DNA from: Thermoanaerobacteraceae bacterium
GTDB taxonomy: Bacteria > Bacillota > JADQBR01
Direction: 5' to 3'
Length of the DNA: 64,000 nucleotides
Assembly (NCBI GenBank): GCA_017656305.1
Contig: JACDOG010000004.1
Coordinates: forward strand, 62,001 to 126,000
The position numbers and the translations under genes are program-made. This document shows, piece after piece, positions 16,464-25,150 of the stretch (its first letter is position 1; each line of letters starts with the position of its first letter). The notes beneath the pieces are model-generated. The model worked only from the letters and a program-made list of their open reading frames with translations. It was not told the origin of the DNA and made no database searches.

Positions 16464-18382
16464 TAAGTCACCTCCCTGTCGGAACAAGCCTCATGTATCT
16501 CCTCTTTCAAATATCCCAAACGGTAGGCCTCCTGGTTCATCTCTTTTATCCACGCCACGGCATCTTGCATGCTGCCGGTAATCCTGGCCCCAACAAACCA
16601 TACCTGGCCGCACGGGTATGCAGCAGAGCGCCCTGCCCGTCCCGCCATCTGCACCAGTGTACCGGCATCGAAAATGCGCTCTGTTTCCGCAAAAAGCACC
16701 AGCACATTAGCCCGCTCCACGGTAATGCCGCGTTCCATGATAGTTGTTGTCACAAATATGGGAAAATCACCCCTGACAAACCGCTGTCTTTTTTCCTCCC
16801 GGAGCGGGTCCTTTGAATGGCTGTACTGCACCCACTCCCTGGTAAAATCATTAAAGGGCGGCTGCTTGACAAGCTGCTGCAGTACCTCCCCCACCCTCCT
16901 GGCCAAAAATACGCTGGGTACAAAAACAAACAGCTGCGCCAGGTCACCTTCCACTGTCCGGTGTACGAAATCCATTACGGAACCGGGCAAAACTACCTCC
17001 CCATCCAGTTTATAGGCAAGCGACTTTTCCGCCACCAGCTCCGGTACCGGCAGCGGATAACCGTGAAATCTTGCCGGTATGCGGATCAAATGCATATTTC
17101 CCTGTTTTGCCAGCTTGTACAGCTGCCCAGTTGGCGTGGCCGTCAGGTAAACTGTTTTCCCCGTGGATTTGGTCGCCCGTGCAACAGCATGCTGCAGCAT
17201 CAAGTTGCCCCGGTACGGGTAGGCATCCACCTCATCCAGGATCACCAGGTCAAAATACCTGTAAAACCTGATTGCCTGGTGGGAAGTTGCCAGCACCAAA
17301 TTGCTCCGGGCAAATTTTTGGGACTGCCCCCCGTGCAGCACCAGCGGTTTCAGCACGGGAAATGCCCGTTCAAACCGCGGCACTAGTTCCAGAATCACGT
17401 CTCTCCGGGGAGATACGTAGAGCACCCGGCCCCCGGCATTTAAAACTTCGGCAGCTGCCCAGAACACCACTTCTGTCTTCCCGGCCCCACAGACCGCCCA
17501 AACCAGGCATTGCTGCTGCCCTTTCTCTCTGACAAATCGTTTTAATGCTATTGCCGCATTCTTTTGTGCCCGGGTAAGAGTAAAATCCAGCTGCACCCGG
17601 TGGTTTCCACTCTGCTGCTCCTGGCTGAACCCTGCCGCCAGCCCGTACAAAGGCTTACACAACCTGGACTCACCCATTGACAGGCACTCTTCACAGTAAA
17701 AACAGTGCGCACCGCAATCAAAACAGCTGGTCTGTTTTACTCCTGTTTGCTGCCCGCACCGCCGGCAGACCGGGCCTTCCTGCTCCCAGGTAATGCCGGG
17801 ACACATGTCAATTTCCCCTTTTAAGAGCAGCACCTGCAGGACATCTTCCAGCGGGCTGACCACCTGTAAGCCATGCTCTACCAGGGCACGTTCAATTTCT
17901 TCCAAAAATAACAGGCGCCCGCGCAAGACCTTTTTCACGCTTTGCAGGTCATGACTGTGCGGTAAGGAGTAGTTTTCCAATTCTTTAACGGAAATTATGC
18001 CCTGCGGGGGGAGAAGCTTCAAGTGAAACTTAGCACAATAATGCTGTAATTTTTTCGTCTTTTTCTCAGCCAATCTGGCTACAGGCTGGTCCCACTGGTT
18101 TTTCAACCAAAATCTTGCCGCTTTTTTTAACAATCCGGTTTTACCGGCAAAACTTTTTGATACGTACGGCTGGCCGTATTTTTCCCTGTCATCGGCTATT
18201 TGCCTGAATAAAAAATATGCCGTACCTACCGGCAGGGCCTGTGATAAAATCTGCAGTTTCTGGTAACCCTTCTTTTGAAGAAAACATAAGTCCAGCAGGG
18301 GATTATGACTCATCCCAATACGGTAGGCACTGTCATTCCACGTCAGATACAGAAAACATTTCAGGCCGGACATGATTCTCAC
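16463..18382 (-). CDS. comFA: ComFA-like DEAD/DEAH helicase (late competence)
   Basis: The 639-residue protein has a long N-terminal region, a four-cysteine zinc finger (CRRCGQQ...CFDCG...CFYCEEC, about residues 208-240) and a superfamily-2 helicase core: Walker A AVCGAGKTEV, DEVD box LVILDEVDAYPY, motif III TATPT and motif VI MAGRAGRS. ComFA is the ATPase that helps pull single-stranded DNA into the cytoplasm during transformation. The N-terminal 180 residues are longer than in Bacillus ComFA and have no recognisable domain. The start is GTG at 18382 behind GGAG. It overlaps comFC. Confidence 0.9.
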   Translation of the reverse strand: MRIMSGLKCFLYLTWNDSAYRIGMSHNPLLDLCFLQKKGYQKLQILSQALPVGTAYFLFRQIADDREKYGQPYVSKSFAGKTGLLKKAARFWLKNQWDQPVARLAEKKTKKLQHYCAKFHLKLLPPQGIISVKELENYSLPHSHDLQSVKKVLRGRLLFLEEIERALVEHGLQVVSPLEDVLQVLLLKGEIDMCPGITWEQEGPVCRRCGQQTGVKQTSCFDCGAHCFYCEECLSMGESRLCKPLYGLAAGFSQEQQSGNHRVQLDFTLTRAQKNAAIALKRFVREKGQQQCLVWAVCGAGKTEVVFWAAAEVLNAGGRVLYVSPRRDVILELVPRFERAFPVLKPLVLHGGQSQKFARSNLVLATSHQAIRFYRYFDLVILDEVDAYPYRGNLMLQHAVARATKSTGKTVYLTATPTGQLYKLAKQGNMHLIRIPARFHGYPLPVPELVAEKSLAYKLDGEVVLPGSVMDFVHRTVEGDLAQLFVFVPSVFLARRVGEVLQQLVKQPPFNDFTREWVQYSHSKDPLREEKRQRFVRGDFPIFVTTTIMERGITVERANVLVLFAETERIFDAGTLVQMAGRAGRSAAYPCGQVWFVGARITGSMQDAVAWIKEMNQEAYRLGYLKEEIHEACSDREVT

Positions 18383-18482
18383 CGCATCTCCAGTTATCTT
18401 TTGGAATTTACTTCTATGTTCACCACTCTTTTCCTCCTGACAAATAATGACAATCAGGATTAGACAGTGCTGCTCAAATAGA

Positions 18483-18509
18483 AAAAAGCCGCAGACCTAC
18501 TCTCGCGAC
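18483..18509 (-). terminator. Probable terminator after the diguanylate cyclase
   Basis: A short GTCGC/GCGGC stem overlapping the stop region is followed by TTTTTT on the minus strand. Confidence 0.45.
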
Positions 18510-19621
18510 TCTTCATTCTTTATGTCCTTGTAAAGAACCACACGGTTTCTGCCCAGCTCTTTTGCCTTGTACATGGCTTTGTCGGCATTACTAATCAAGT
18601 CACTTCTGTTATCAGCTTCCGTGGGATAAACTGATATTCCCTGACTGACAGTAATTCGCAGTTCTTTATCCCCGGACCTGTAAAACACGGTATCGGCTAC
18701 TGTCTGCCTGATTCTCTCGGCAACAGCACCAGCTCCTTCCGCATCGGCATTAGGTAGCAGGATGACAAATTCTTCCCCGCCGTACCGTACCACCACGTCG
18801 TTGTCCCGAACAGCATCCTGCAGCAAATCTGCCAGCCTGGCCAAAACCTCATTGCCTGTCTGGTGTCCCCACCTGTCATTTACCTGTTTAAAATGGTCAA
18901 TATCCAGCATAATTAAGGCGAAAGGTTGCCCATCCACCTGCCTCAATTTTCGGTCCAGGTATTCCTGGAAGAACCTGTAGTTATATAGCATGGTCAAATC
19001 ATCAGTGACAACCAGCTGCTCCATGGTTTCATTCATTTCTTCCATCAAATCGGCGTACGCCTGCAGCTGCTGGTGCGATGAATTCAGTTCCTCATATGCA
19101 ACCTGCAGTTCCCTGGCCATTGTCTCGTTTTTCCGCCGCTGCTCCCGCTCGCGCTTAATTATATACCCGAGCATCACACCGCCCAAAACCTGGGTAAAAA
19201 GCTGGGCAATCATGTAAGTGAAGCTGTAAACTTCCTGCCAGGAAAATACCACCAGGACCAGGATTACAAGCAAACCGCTGGTTATGATACTTTCCCACAG
19301 CCCGCCATAAACACAGGCAATCATCAGCGGTAGCAGGTAAAAGTGAAAGTAAAAAATGCTTTCCGCACCACCTGTCAATTTAATGAAAACGGTGGCCAGC
19401 AGCAGGTTGACACCGATAGTTAGCATCTTTTTCCACGCCACTAACTCACCGCTGAACAGGTACAACGGTACAATAATCCAGTCAAATAGGAATACTGCCG
19501 CCATCAGCAACCCCAAAGCATAAAAGTTAGAGTTAATAAAAAAAAACAAGCCTACATAAGGGATGCCGGCAACAGCAATCAAATACCACAGTACCTTTTC
19601 CGTGGACAATTTGTTCAACAT
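18497..19621 (-). CDS. Membrane diguanylate cyclase (GGDEF domain)
   Basis: The 374-residue protein has about six transmembrane segments (residues 10-160), a coiled-coil linker (EREQRRKNETMARELQVAYE, 160-210) and a GGDEF domain. The active site is GGEEF (about residue 281), and five residues before it is the RxxD inhibitory site (RDND), so the enzyme is predicted to make cyclic di-GMP and be subject to product inhibition. It may oppose the HD-GYP phosphodiesterase at 11803. The membrane part has no named sensory domain I can recognise. It stands alone, with the comFA gene after it. Confidence 0.92.
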   Translation of the reverse strand: MLNKLSTEKVLWYLIAVAGIPYVGLFFFINSNFYALGLLMAAVFLFDWIIVPLYLFSGELVAWKKMLTIGVNLLLATVFIKLTGGAESIFYFHFYLLPLMIACVYGGLWESIITSGLLVILVLVVFSWQEVYSFTYMIAQLFTQVLGGVMLGYIIKREREQRRKNETMARELQVAYEELNSSHQQLQAYADLMEEMNETMEQLVVTDDLTMLYNYRFFQEYLDRKLRQVDGQPFALIMLDIDHFKQVNDRWGHQTGNEVLARLADLLQDAVRDNDVVVRYGGEEFVILLPNADAEGAGAVAERIRQTVADTVFYRSGDKELRITVSQGISVYPTEADNRSDLISNADKAMYKAKELGRNRVVLYKDIKNEESRE

Positions 19622-19661
19622 GTTCTAGCACCACTTTTCGCATTATGTTAACGTTAATTAT

Positions 19662-20162
19662 CTAGCCTTTTCGCCAAATTTTTACAGAATTCCTGCTAAT
19701 TTGGGATATAAACTCAGGGGATTTTGTACTGCAGGATAGAGCCAAAATGAAACCGGGCACCTCCCCCGGTTGGATTTTGGTTAGATCCAGCACACATACC
19801 GCATGTCCCCGGCACGCTTCCACAGCTTCCTCCAAGCCCTGACCCGCCGTTTCCTGCAGTACCGTAAAGTCGCGGTTGTACCGGCTTAACCGCTGCAAAA
19901 TAGCAAAAGTGGCATCATGCGACCCCCGGTCAACAAACACCAAATCACGTATGCAGTCGTTCTCCTTACAGATAGCCGACAGCTGCCGCACCACCCCTTC
20001 AATTTGCCTTTCCTGGTTTTTGGTCAGCACCACCCAGCTGAGAGACGGGCAGACCTGACCAAGACTTTTAAGAAACAGCCAGTGATTGAATTTTTTTGCC
20101 AGGACAAGCATCCCGTATACCGCAAGAAGACTGATAATTAACTGGGCCAAATAGTCATCCAT
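19662..20162 (-). CDS. Glycosyltransferase-2-like membrane protein, short
   Basis: The ATG at 20162 (MDDYLAQLIIS) follows GGGAGG, which favours it over longer frames. The 166-residue product has one N-terminal transmembrane segment (about 5-25) and a domain resembling the nucleotide-binding part of family-2 glycosyltransferases: WVVLTKNQERQIEGVVRQL, then DLVFVDRGSHDATFAIL and an LDLTK segment near the acidic-motif position. It lacks the acceptor-binding C-terminal half, so enzymatic activity is uncertain. It is divergent from the small plus-strand zinc protein across a 147-bp gap. Confidence 0.65.
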   Translation of the reverse strand: MDDYLAQLIISLLAVYGMLVLAKKFNHWLFLKSLGQVCPSLSWVVLTKNQERQIEGVVRQLSAICKENDCIRDLVFVDRGSHDATFAILQRLSRYNRDFTVLQETAGQGLEEAVEACRGHAVCVLDLTKIQPGEVPGFILALSCSTKSPEFISQISRNSVKIWRKG

Positions 20163-20240
20163 CAGAAAACCTCCCGCCAATTTTGTGACATATAATATGC
20201 AGTTCCGCGCAAATGGTGAATAAACAACGGGAGTAAATAG

Positions 20241-20260
20241 AAATACTATGCTTAGTATTT
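20241..20260. promoter_or_regulatory. Palindrome between divergent genes (possible operator)
   Basis: AAATACTA and TAGTATTT are perfect 8-base arms around TGCT. It is central in the gap between the minus-strand gene starting at 20162 and the plus-strand gene at 20310, so a repressor site is plausible. A T-run follows on the plus strand, so a terminator or attenuator is an alternative. Confidence 0.4.
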
Positions 20261-20309
20261 TTGCTGGGTTTCCGGAGTGACAGCAAGTAAAATATTGGAG
20301 GGAATAACC

Positions 20310-20471
20310 ATGAAGGAGCCAAACTGCTGCTGCAGGTGCGGGCAAAGCCTGGATCTAATCCCTGGTGTGCCGGAAGAGCATGGTCCCGTCTACATAAAAG
20401 ACGGGGTAGAACTGTGCCCCGAATGCTACCGTAATCTTTTCCCGGAAGAACTGAGGCATTATTTTGATTAG
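20310..20471 (+). CDS. Small zinc-ribbon-like protein (53 residues)
   Basis: This is one of only two convincing plus-strand genes. The ATG follows TTGGAGGGAATAACC, a strong ribosome site. The product has two cysteine groups, CCCRCGQ near the start and CPECYR near residue 39, as in treble-clef or zinc-ribbon mini-proteins, and ends in an acidic helix (NLFPEELRHYFD). A bidirectional terminator follows directly. No function can be assigned; metal binding is the only reasonable prediction. Confidence 0.78.
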   Translation: MKEPNCCCRCGQSLDLIPGVPEEHGPVYIKDGVELCPECYRNLFPEELRHYFD

Positions 20472-20488
20472 CCAACATCTGCAAACAT

Positions 20489-20513
20489 AAACCTCCCATT
20501 AATCGGGAGGTTT
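20489..20513. terminator. Bidirectional terminator
   Basis: The 9-bp stem AAACCTCCC/GGGAGGTTT has a 7-base loop and lies between the convergent 20310 (+) and DUF421 (-) genes, overlapping the DUF421 stop. Confidence 0.8.
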
Positions 20514-21224
20514 GTCCGTTGCATCCACCGGTTGTGAACCGGCATCCTGCCTGGTATCCAGGTAAAAATTGCCCTGGGTATCCAGCCCGGCGAATACGAC
20601 CTGATTCAAGTCGGTTACACCTCGCTGCTGCAGCTGGTTTTTCAGCCAGTCCAGATCCAAATTGTTCTGGGTTAAATTTTGAAAAATGATTTCACCGTCC
20701 TGAATCAGTTCCACCTCCACGCCCTCGTAATCAGTGGGAATCTGCAAATCCTCCGGGGTAACAGGCCGCTTCTGCGATTTTGACAGGACACTAATCTCTC
20801 CATTGGGCTCCGCAATGGCATATTCAATATCCGCGACCTTGAAAAAACCCTTTTCTCTAAGCAACATACGAAGTTCATCCATGTTATACTTCAGCCCCGC
20901 AAGCTTATCCTCCAGTATCTTGCCGTTTTGAATGATTACAGTGGGTTCTCCCTCAATGACTTTCCGGGCCGGGCGGTTTTTTAGCACGATAAACTGCATC
21001 ATATAGGTCAGCAAGGTAAATAACGTCAGTGCCAAAAAGTGCATTAAAGTACGCTGTGGGCCGATATCAGTGGCAAGTGTTCCAGCAATACTGCCAAAGG
21101 TAATTCCCGTGGCGTATTCAAAAAAAGTCAACTGGCTGAGCTGCTGTTTTCCCAGCAGCCGGGAATAAAAAAACAGTGCGAAAAAAGCCAGCAGTGTTTG
21201 GATAAAAACTTCTACTATTTCCAT
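20499..21224 (-). CDS. DUF421 (YetF-type) membrane protein
   Basis: The protein of about 241 residues has three N-terminal transmembrane segments (about 5-85) and a soluble YetF domain (FFEYATGITFGSIAG; later VIIQNGKILEDKLAGLKYNM). A tail region (about 175-225) repeats part of the domain pattern, as in longer family members. DUF421 proteins are widespread in Firmicutes, several are expressed in spores, and the biochemical role is unknown. The ATG at 21224 sits five bases from GGGGTG, which overlaps the stop of a 33-residue membrane peptide, so the two are probably coupled. Confidence 0.85.
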   Translation of the reverse strand: MEIVEVFIQTLLAFFALFFYSRLLGKQQLSQLTFFEYATGITFGSIAGTLATDIGPQRTLMHFLALTLFTLLTYMMQFIVLKNRPARKVIEGEPTVIIQNGKILEDKLAGLKYNMDELRMLLREKGFFKVADIEYAIAEPNGEISVLSKSQKRPVTPEDLQIPTDYEGVEVELIQDGEIIFQNLTQNNLDLDWLKNQLQQRGVTDLNQVVFAGLDTQGNFYLDTRQDAGSQPVDATDKPPD

Positions 21225-21234
21225 CAACTCACCC

Positions 21235-21336
21235 CTATAACTTTTCTTGCCTGCTGAAATAGTATAATAATATTGTTCCTAACAAAATAAACAGGCCGGT
21301 TAACAGTACTTCCAAGACAATTTTTTGCACGCACAT
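21235..21336 (-). CDS. Small single-pass membrane peptide ahead of DUF421
   Basis: The frame codes for 33 residues from ATG (MCVQKIVLEVLLTGLFI...) or 31 from the in-frame GTG at 21330, which has better spacing to GAGGAGG. It is one hydrophobic helix with a charged tail (SRQEKL). Its stop codon lies within the ribosome site of the DUF421 gene 10 bp downstream, which suggests translational coupling and perhaps a physical partner role. No family is recognised. Confidence 0.6.
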   Translation of the reverse strand: MCVQKIVLEVLLTGLFILLGTILLYYFSRQEKL

Positions 21337-21374
21337 CGCCTCCTCGCATTAGTATTACCCCTATTCAAAAAAAA

Positions 21375-21400
21375 CATGAAAAAAGAGCCCAAAAAGGCTC
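21375..21400 (-). terminator. Terminator after VanZ-family gene
   Basis: The stem GAGCC/GGCTC has a 6-base loop with TTTTTT after it on the minus strand. Confidence 0.65.
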
Positions 21401-21414
21401 CACTGAATAAAGTA

Positions 21415-21783
21415 TTAAAATTTATGTTTTATCAACGAAAGAATAGCCTGTCCCACCACTGCACCTGCGGTGTCGGCCAACCAGTCCGCAGCAGTGGCGT
21501 ACCGCCCCGGCACAAAACTCTGATGCCACTCGTCGGTAATCCCATAAACGGATGAAATAATCACGGATATGGCAAAAACATTTTTCCAGGAAAGACAGGT
21601 AGTTTTGCGCAGGCTAATACCCGCCAGAACACTTAATACCAGGTACTCCAAACCGTGGGCCACGTAATCAGGAGTGGGAATACTCACTTCATCTCCGGTT
21701 TTGCTGGACAGGTAAAAGATTAGGACCATGTAAGCCGCTGTGGGCAGCCACCATAAAAGTTTGAACCTGAAACCGGATAACAA
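21415..21783 (-). CDS. VanZ family membrane protein
   Basis: The 122-residue protein has four hydrophobic segments and the VanZ signature: an N-terminal Trp-rich helix and FYLSSKTGD, a central HGLEYLVLSVLAG, then YGITDEWHQSFVPGR and ADWLADTAGAVVG. VanZ of enterococci gives low-level teicoplanin resistance, but most family members have unknown roles. The start is TTG behind GGGGGAG. It follows the sodium/solute symporter gene by 23 bp and may be cotranscribed with it. Confidence 0.85.
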   Translation of the reverse strand: MLSGFRFKLLWWLPTAAYMVLIFYLSSKTGDEVSIPTPDYVAHGLEYLVLSVLAGISLRKTTCLSWKNVFAISVIISSVYGITDEWHQSFVPGRYATAADWLADTAGAVVGQAILSLIKHKF

Positions 21784-21806
21784 TTCTCACTCCCCCAATC
21801 CACCAG

Positions 21807-23300
21807 CTATCTAATGGCTTCTTCAAATTCCTGCTGTATTTCCTGCGAAGGCTCATCTTCCAGAAGGCTTACCACCATAATCACTATCCACGAGAGAATA
21901 AATGCCGGCACAATTTCATACAAACCGGTAAAGCTGAGATAGTTCTTCCAGATAATCACCGTCAAACCACCGACCAGCATTCCGGCCAGGGCGCCGTTGC
22001 GGGTCATACGTTTCCAAAACAGCGACAAGATAACTGCCGGGCCAAAGGTGGCACCAAAGCCCGCCCAGGCATAGGCTACCAGATCCAAAATGCTGCCGCC
22101 GCTTTTGGCCAGTATCAAGGCGATGACAGCAATCACGATAACCGCTCCCCGGCTGATCCACATCATTTCCGCATCGGAAGCTTTGGGTCGGATCAGGGAT
22201 TTATAGAAATCCTCAGCCAGAGCACTGGAAGAAACCAACAGCTGGGAATCCACCGTACTCATAATAGCCGCCAAAATTGCCGCCAGGAGAAAACCGCTCA
22301 CCCAGGGATTAAATACCTGCTCCACCAGGGTCATAAAGACAGTTTCTGGGTCAACCAGTTTGTTAGATATGGCGCCGATTCCCACAAAGCCGACAAACAG
22401 TGCTCCCAATAATGACAGTACTACCCAAACCACTGCAATCAACTGCGCCTTTGGCACCTCTTTATCCGAGCGGATACCCATAAACCGCACCAGGATATGC
22501 GGCTGGCCAAAGTATCCCAAGCCCCACGCGGCTAGTGAAACCACACTTAAAAACGTGATGGAGGACGCATCGGTTTGCCAGAAAATTTCTTTGGCATAAT
22601 CGTAATTCACGACCTTGGTGGCATCCAGCAGGTCTGGATTGACAGAACCCATAGCCTGCCACATACCACTGATACCGCCCAATTTCTGCGTCATCAGCGT
22701 GATGGGTACTATTAGCAGCGCCAGAAACATCAAAATCCCCTGAATGAAGTCGGTCCAGCTGACTGCAAGAAAGCCACCCAAAAATGTATAGAGAATGATT
22801 ATAAGAGAACCAATGTACAGTGCCAGGTTGTAATTGAGGCCGAAGGTGTTTTCAAATAACTTGCCACCGGCCACCAGTCCGGATGAAGTATAAAATAAAA
22901 AAAATACCAGCGTTAATGCAGCTGCAATAATGCGCAGAATGTGGCTGTTATCATGAAAGCGGTATTCAAAGTAATCGGACAGCGTGATGGCATTAAGCAT
23001 TTCCGTGTACTTTCGCAACCGCCGGGCAACAAACTGCCAGTTGAGATAGGTACCCACGGCCAAACCCACCGCAATCCACATGGCGCTGTAGCCAGCCGCA
23101 TAAGCCGCTCCCGGCAGGCCCAGCAGCAACCAACCGCTCATGTCACTGGCTTCCGCACTTAATGCCGCAACATAGCCGTTGAGAGAACGCCCGGCCAGGA
23201 AGTAATCATCCAGCGACTTGTTTCTACGGTACAGCAGGGCTCCAATTATAAGCATGGCACAAATATAAATGATAAATGCTGCCAAAACGGGTGTGTTCAC
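21807..23300 (-). CDS. Sodium:solute symporter (PutP-like)
   Basis: The 497-residue protein has 13 predicted transmembrane helices and belongs to the SSS family. The N-terminal ASDMSGWLLLGLPGAAYAAG segment and the later GGFLAVSWTDFIQG and TVDSQLLVSSSALAEDFY are typical of the PutP proline/sodium branch. Substrate specificity cannot be fixed from sequence; proline is the usual annotation. It starts with GTG, which overlaps the stop of a 37-residue single-pass partner, so the pair is translationally coupled. Confidence 0.9.
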   Translation of the reverse strand: MNTPVLAAFIIYICAMLIIGALLYRRNKSLDDYFLAGRSLNGYVAALSAEASDMSGWLLLGLPGAAYAAGYSAMWIAVGLAVGTYLNWQFVARRLRKYTEMLNAITLSDYFEYRFHDNSHILRIIAAALTLVFFLFYTSSGLVAGGKLFENTFGLNYNLALYIGSLIIILYTFLGGFLAVSWTDFIQGILMFLALLIVPITLMTQKLGGISGMWQAMGSVNPDLLDATKVVNYDYAKEIFWQTDASSITFLSVVSLAAWGLGYFGQPHILVRFMGIRSDKEVPKAQLIAVVWVVLSLLGALFVGFVGIGAISNKLVDPETVFMTLVEQVFNPWVSGFLLAAILAAIMSTVDSQLLVSSSALAEDFYKSLIRPKASDAEMMWISRGAVIVIAVIALILAKSGGSILDLVAYAWAGFGATFGPAVILSLFWKRMTRNGALAGMLVGGLTVIIWKNYLSFTGLYEIVPAFILSWIVIMVVSLLEDEPSQEIQQEFEEAIR

Positions 23301-23410
23301 TGCCTGCCGCCCCCTTTATGCCGTGCAAAATTAACTACCGAGAGTACAATAATGGCCAGAGTAGGACCGTAGAGCCAGAACCACGTAAACGTCGTCGGCC
23401 GGTAATCCAC
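23297..23410 (-). CDS. Symporter small accessory protein
   Basis: A GTG start behind GGAGGAGATAAG gives 37 residues: MDYRPTTFTWFWLYGPTLA, then a hydrophobic segment and a basic tail (ARHKGGGRQ). The stop TGA overlaps the GTG of the symporter gene. Small one-helix proteins of this sort precede PutP-type symporter genes in many clostridia and are annotated as small accessory proteins. The predicted role is assembly or stability of the transporter. Confidence 0.72.
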   Translation of the reverse strand: MDYRPTTFTWFWLYGPTLAIIVLSVVNFARHKGGGRQ

Positions 23411-23493
23411 CTTATCTCCTCCCACAAATTTAGTCTTACCTTACTTCGCTAACTTTCTTATAATTCCTGCAATTTTATGCATATTTATACATC

Positions 23494-23514
23494 AAAAAAC
23501 ACCCCGCAGGGTGT
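23494..23514 (-). terminator. Terminator after the SH3-domain gene
   Basis: The stem ACACCC/GGGTGT has a 4-base loop and is followed by six T on the minus strand; it touches the stop codon. Confidence 0.75.
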
Positions 23515-23978
23515 TACTTGGTCCGCACATATTCGCCTGTAATCCAACCCCGAACACCGCCGGACAGCTCCACGTGGTACCAGCCGTCCTGCAGTTCGAT
23601 AACGGCAAACTGCTGGCTGGGTTTCAACTTGGCAACCACCGGTGCTCCCGTATCCGGCTGCTCGTAGACCGCCACTTCCCGTTCCAGCAAGTATGTACCG
23701 GGAGCCGGTACACCTTGTGCCGCAACACCTTCCACACCAGCGACTTTTTCCAGCGCAGTTATGGTACTGCTCAACCGGTTAACCCGCTGCTGCAGGGCAG
23801 TCACCTGCTGCTGCAGTTCAGCAATCTTTTCGTTTACCGCCCGGTGCACATAGCTCCGGGAAGCCAAAGGGTCCGCACTGGTTCCGGGACCGCCCGAGCC
23901 GGCCTGTACCGCTGTTCCCAGGATAAAACCCAGTAAAAGCGTGGTAATAGCTGCTGCTGGTTTCAGTAGTTTATACAT
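23514..23978 (-). CDS. Secreted SH3-domain protein with coiled coil
   Basis: The 154-residue protein has a signal peptide (residues 1-26, ending VQA), a short DPLASRSYV motif, a coiled coil (EKIAELQQQVTALQQRVNRL, about 50-75) and a C-terminal bacterial SH3 domain (VYEQPDTGAPVVAKLKP...GWITGEYV, 95-152). SH3 domains of this sort bind cell-wall peptides. The N-terminal DPL-SYV plus coiled-coil module recurs in the copper-amine-oxidase-fold protein at 56132 with a different C-terminal domain. It follows the TagO-like gene by 15 bp. Confidence 0.85.
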   Translation of the reverse strand: MYKLLKPAAAITTLLLGFILGTAVQAGSGGPGTSADPLASRSYVHRAVNEKIAELQQQVTALQQRVNRLSSTITALEKVAGVEGVAAQGVPAPGTYLLEREVAVYEQPDTGAPVVAKLKPSQQFAVIELQDGWYHVELSGGVRGWITGEYVRTK

Positions 23979-23993
23979 GATACGCCTCCCGGT

Positions 23994-25064
23994 CTAATTG
24001 TGGTAATATTTCTTGGTGTTATCCTGCTGCAGGCGGCGACTCCGCACTGCTTTGATGCCCGTAACACCAATGGCATTGGCGCCAATGATGCCCAGCACGG
24101 CTATCCCCAGCAAAATCCATAAGCTTTGCTCGGTTGTCAGTACGGTCAGCAGCACCGCACTGGCGCCCAGGGTACAGTTGACACCGTAAATAGCCAGCAC
24201 CGTCTGCTTGTGACTTAACCCCATATGCAGCAATCTGTGATGCAAGTGGCCCTTGTCTGCCTGGAAGATGGGTTTTCCCTGCAGGTACCGGCGAACCACA
24301 GCAAAGAAAGTGTCAAAAATGGGAATTCCCAGGATAATAACAGGGATAAACACGGAAATAATAGTGGCACTCTTGGTAAGACCCATAATCGCCAGTACAG
24401 CCAGGGTAAAGCCTAAAAACAACGAACCGCTGTCACCCATAAATATTTGTGCCGGGTGAAAATTGTATTTCAAAAAACCCAGGATGCTGACGGCCAGCGC
24501 CGCAGCCATAACCGCCACCGCCAAGTGACCTTCCATGACCGCCACAACAGCCATGGTTACAGCAGCAATAGCGGAAGTCCCGGCTGCCAAACCGTCCAAA
24601 CCGTCTATCAGGTTAATGGCATTGGTGACGCCGACAATCCAGAACACGGTTACCGGTACTGCAAGCCGGCCCAAAGTGATGATATCACCAAAAGGATTGG
24701 TGATAAAATCCACTCTAATTCCCGCATGTACGGCCACCAGGGCCGCAATAACCTGCCCCGCCAGTTTTACTTTCGGCGATATTCCCCGGATATCGTCAAC
24801 CAGTCCGAAAACCAGGATAATACTCCCTCCGACCAATAAGCCCTTTAGTTCTGCTGTCAGGGGAAACATCACCAGCAGGGCTGCCACAAAGCCCAAATAA
24901 ATGCCCAGGCCGCCGATGCGCGGCATCACCCGCCGGTGAACCTTCCTGTTGTCGGGAATATCCACTGCTCCTACCCGTTTTGCTAGTTTTTTCAGTTGTG
25001 GTGTAATGCCAAATGTAACCGCAAACGCCAGGAACAACCCCGGCAGAAGTTTTGTCAACTGCAT
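23994..25064 (-). CDS. Undecaprenyl-phosphate GlcNAc-1-phosphate transferase (TagO/WecA-like)
   Basis: This polytopic membrane enzyme (356 residues, about 11 helices) of the MraY/WecA family starts polymer synthesis by moving a sugar-1-phosphate onto undecaprenyl phosphate. Visible motifs are GLVDDIRGISPK (the DDxxD metal site), NLIDGLDGLAAGTSA, FMGDSGSLFLGF and the family-specific HLHHRLLHMGLSHKQ loop. These fit the GlcNAc-1-phosphate branch better than MraY. With the WecG/TagA enzyme at 53213 and the LCP ligases it would build the secondary cell-wall polymer that anchors SLH proteins. Confidence 0.92.
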   Translation of the reverse strand: MQLTKLLPGLFLAFAVTFGITPQLKKLAKRVGAVDIPDNRKVHRRVMPRIGGLGIYLGFVAALLVMFPLTAELKGLLVGGSIILVFGLVDDIRGISPKVKLAGQVIAALVAVHAGIRVDFITNPFGDIITLGRLAVPVTVFWIVGVTNAINLIDGLDGLAAGTSAIAAVTMAVVAVMEGHLAVAVMAAALAVSILGFLKYNFHPAQIFMGDSGSLFLGFTLAVLAIMGLTKSATIISVFIPVIILGIPIFDTFFAVVRRYLQGKPIFQADKGHLHHRLLHMGLSHKQTVLAIYGVNCTLGASAVLLTVLTTEQSLWILLGIAVLGIIGANAIGVTGIKAVRSRRLQQDNTKKYYHN

Positions 25065-25150
25065 GGTTTCCCCTCTCCCGAATTAAACATACCATTTCTA
25101 TTTTATCGCCTGCCGGAGCAATTTACAAGCACTTCAGCCGCAGCAGCTTC

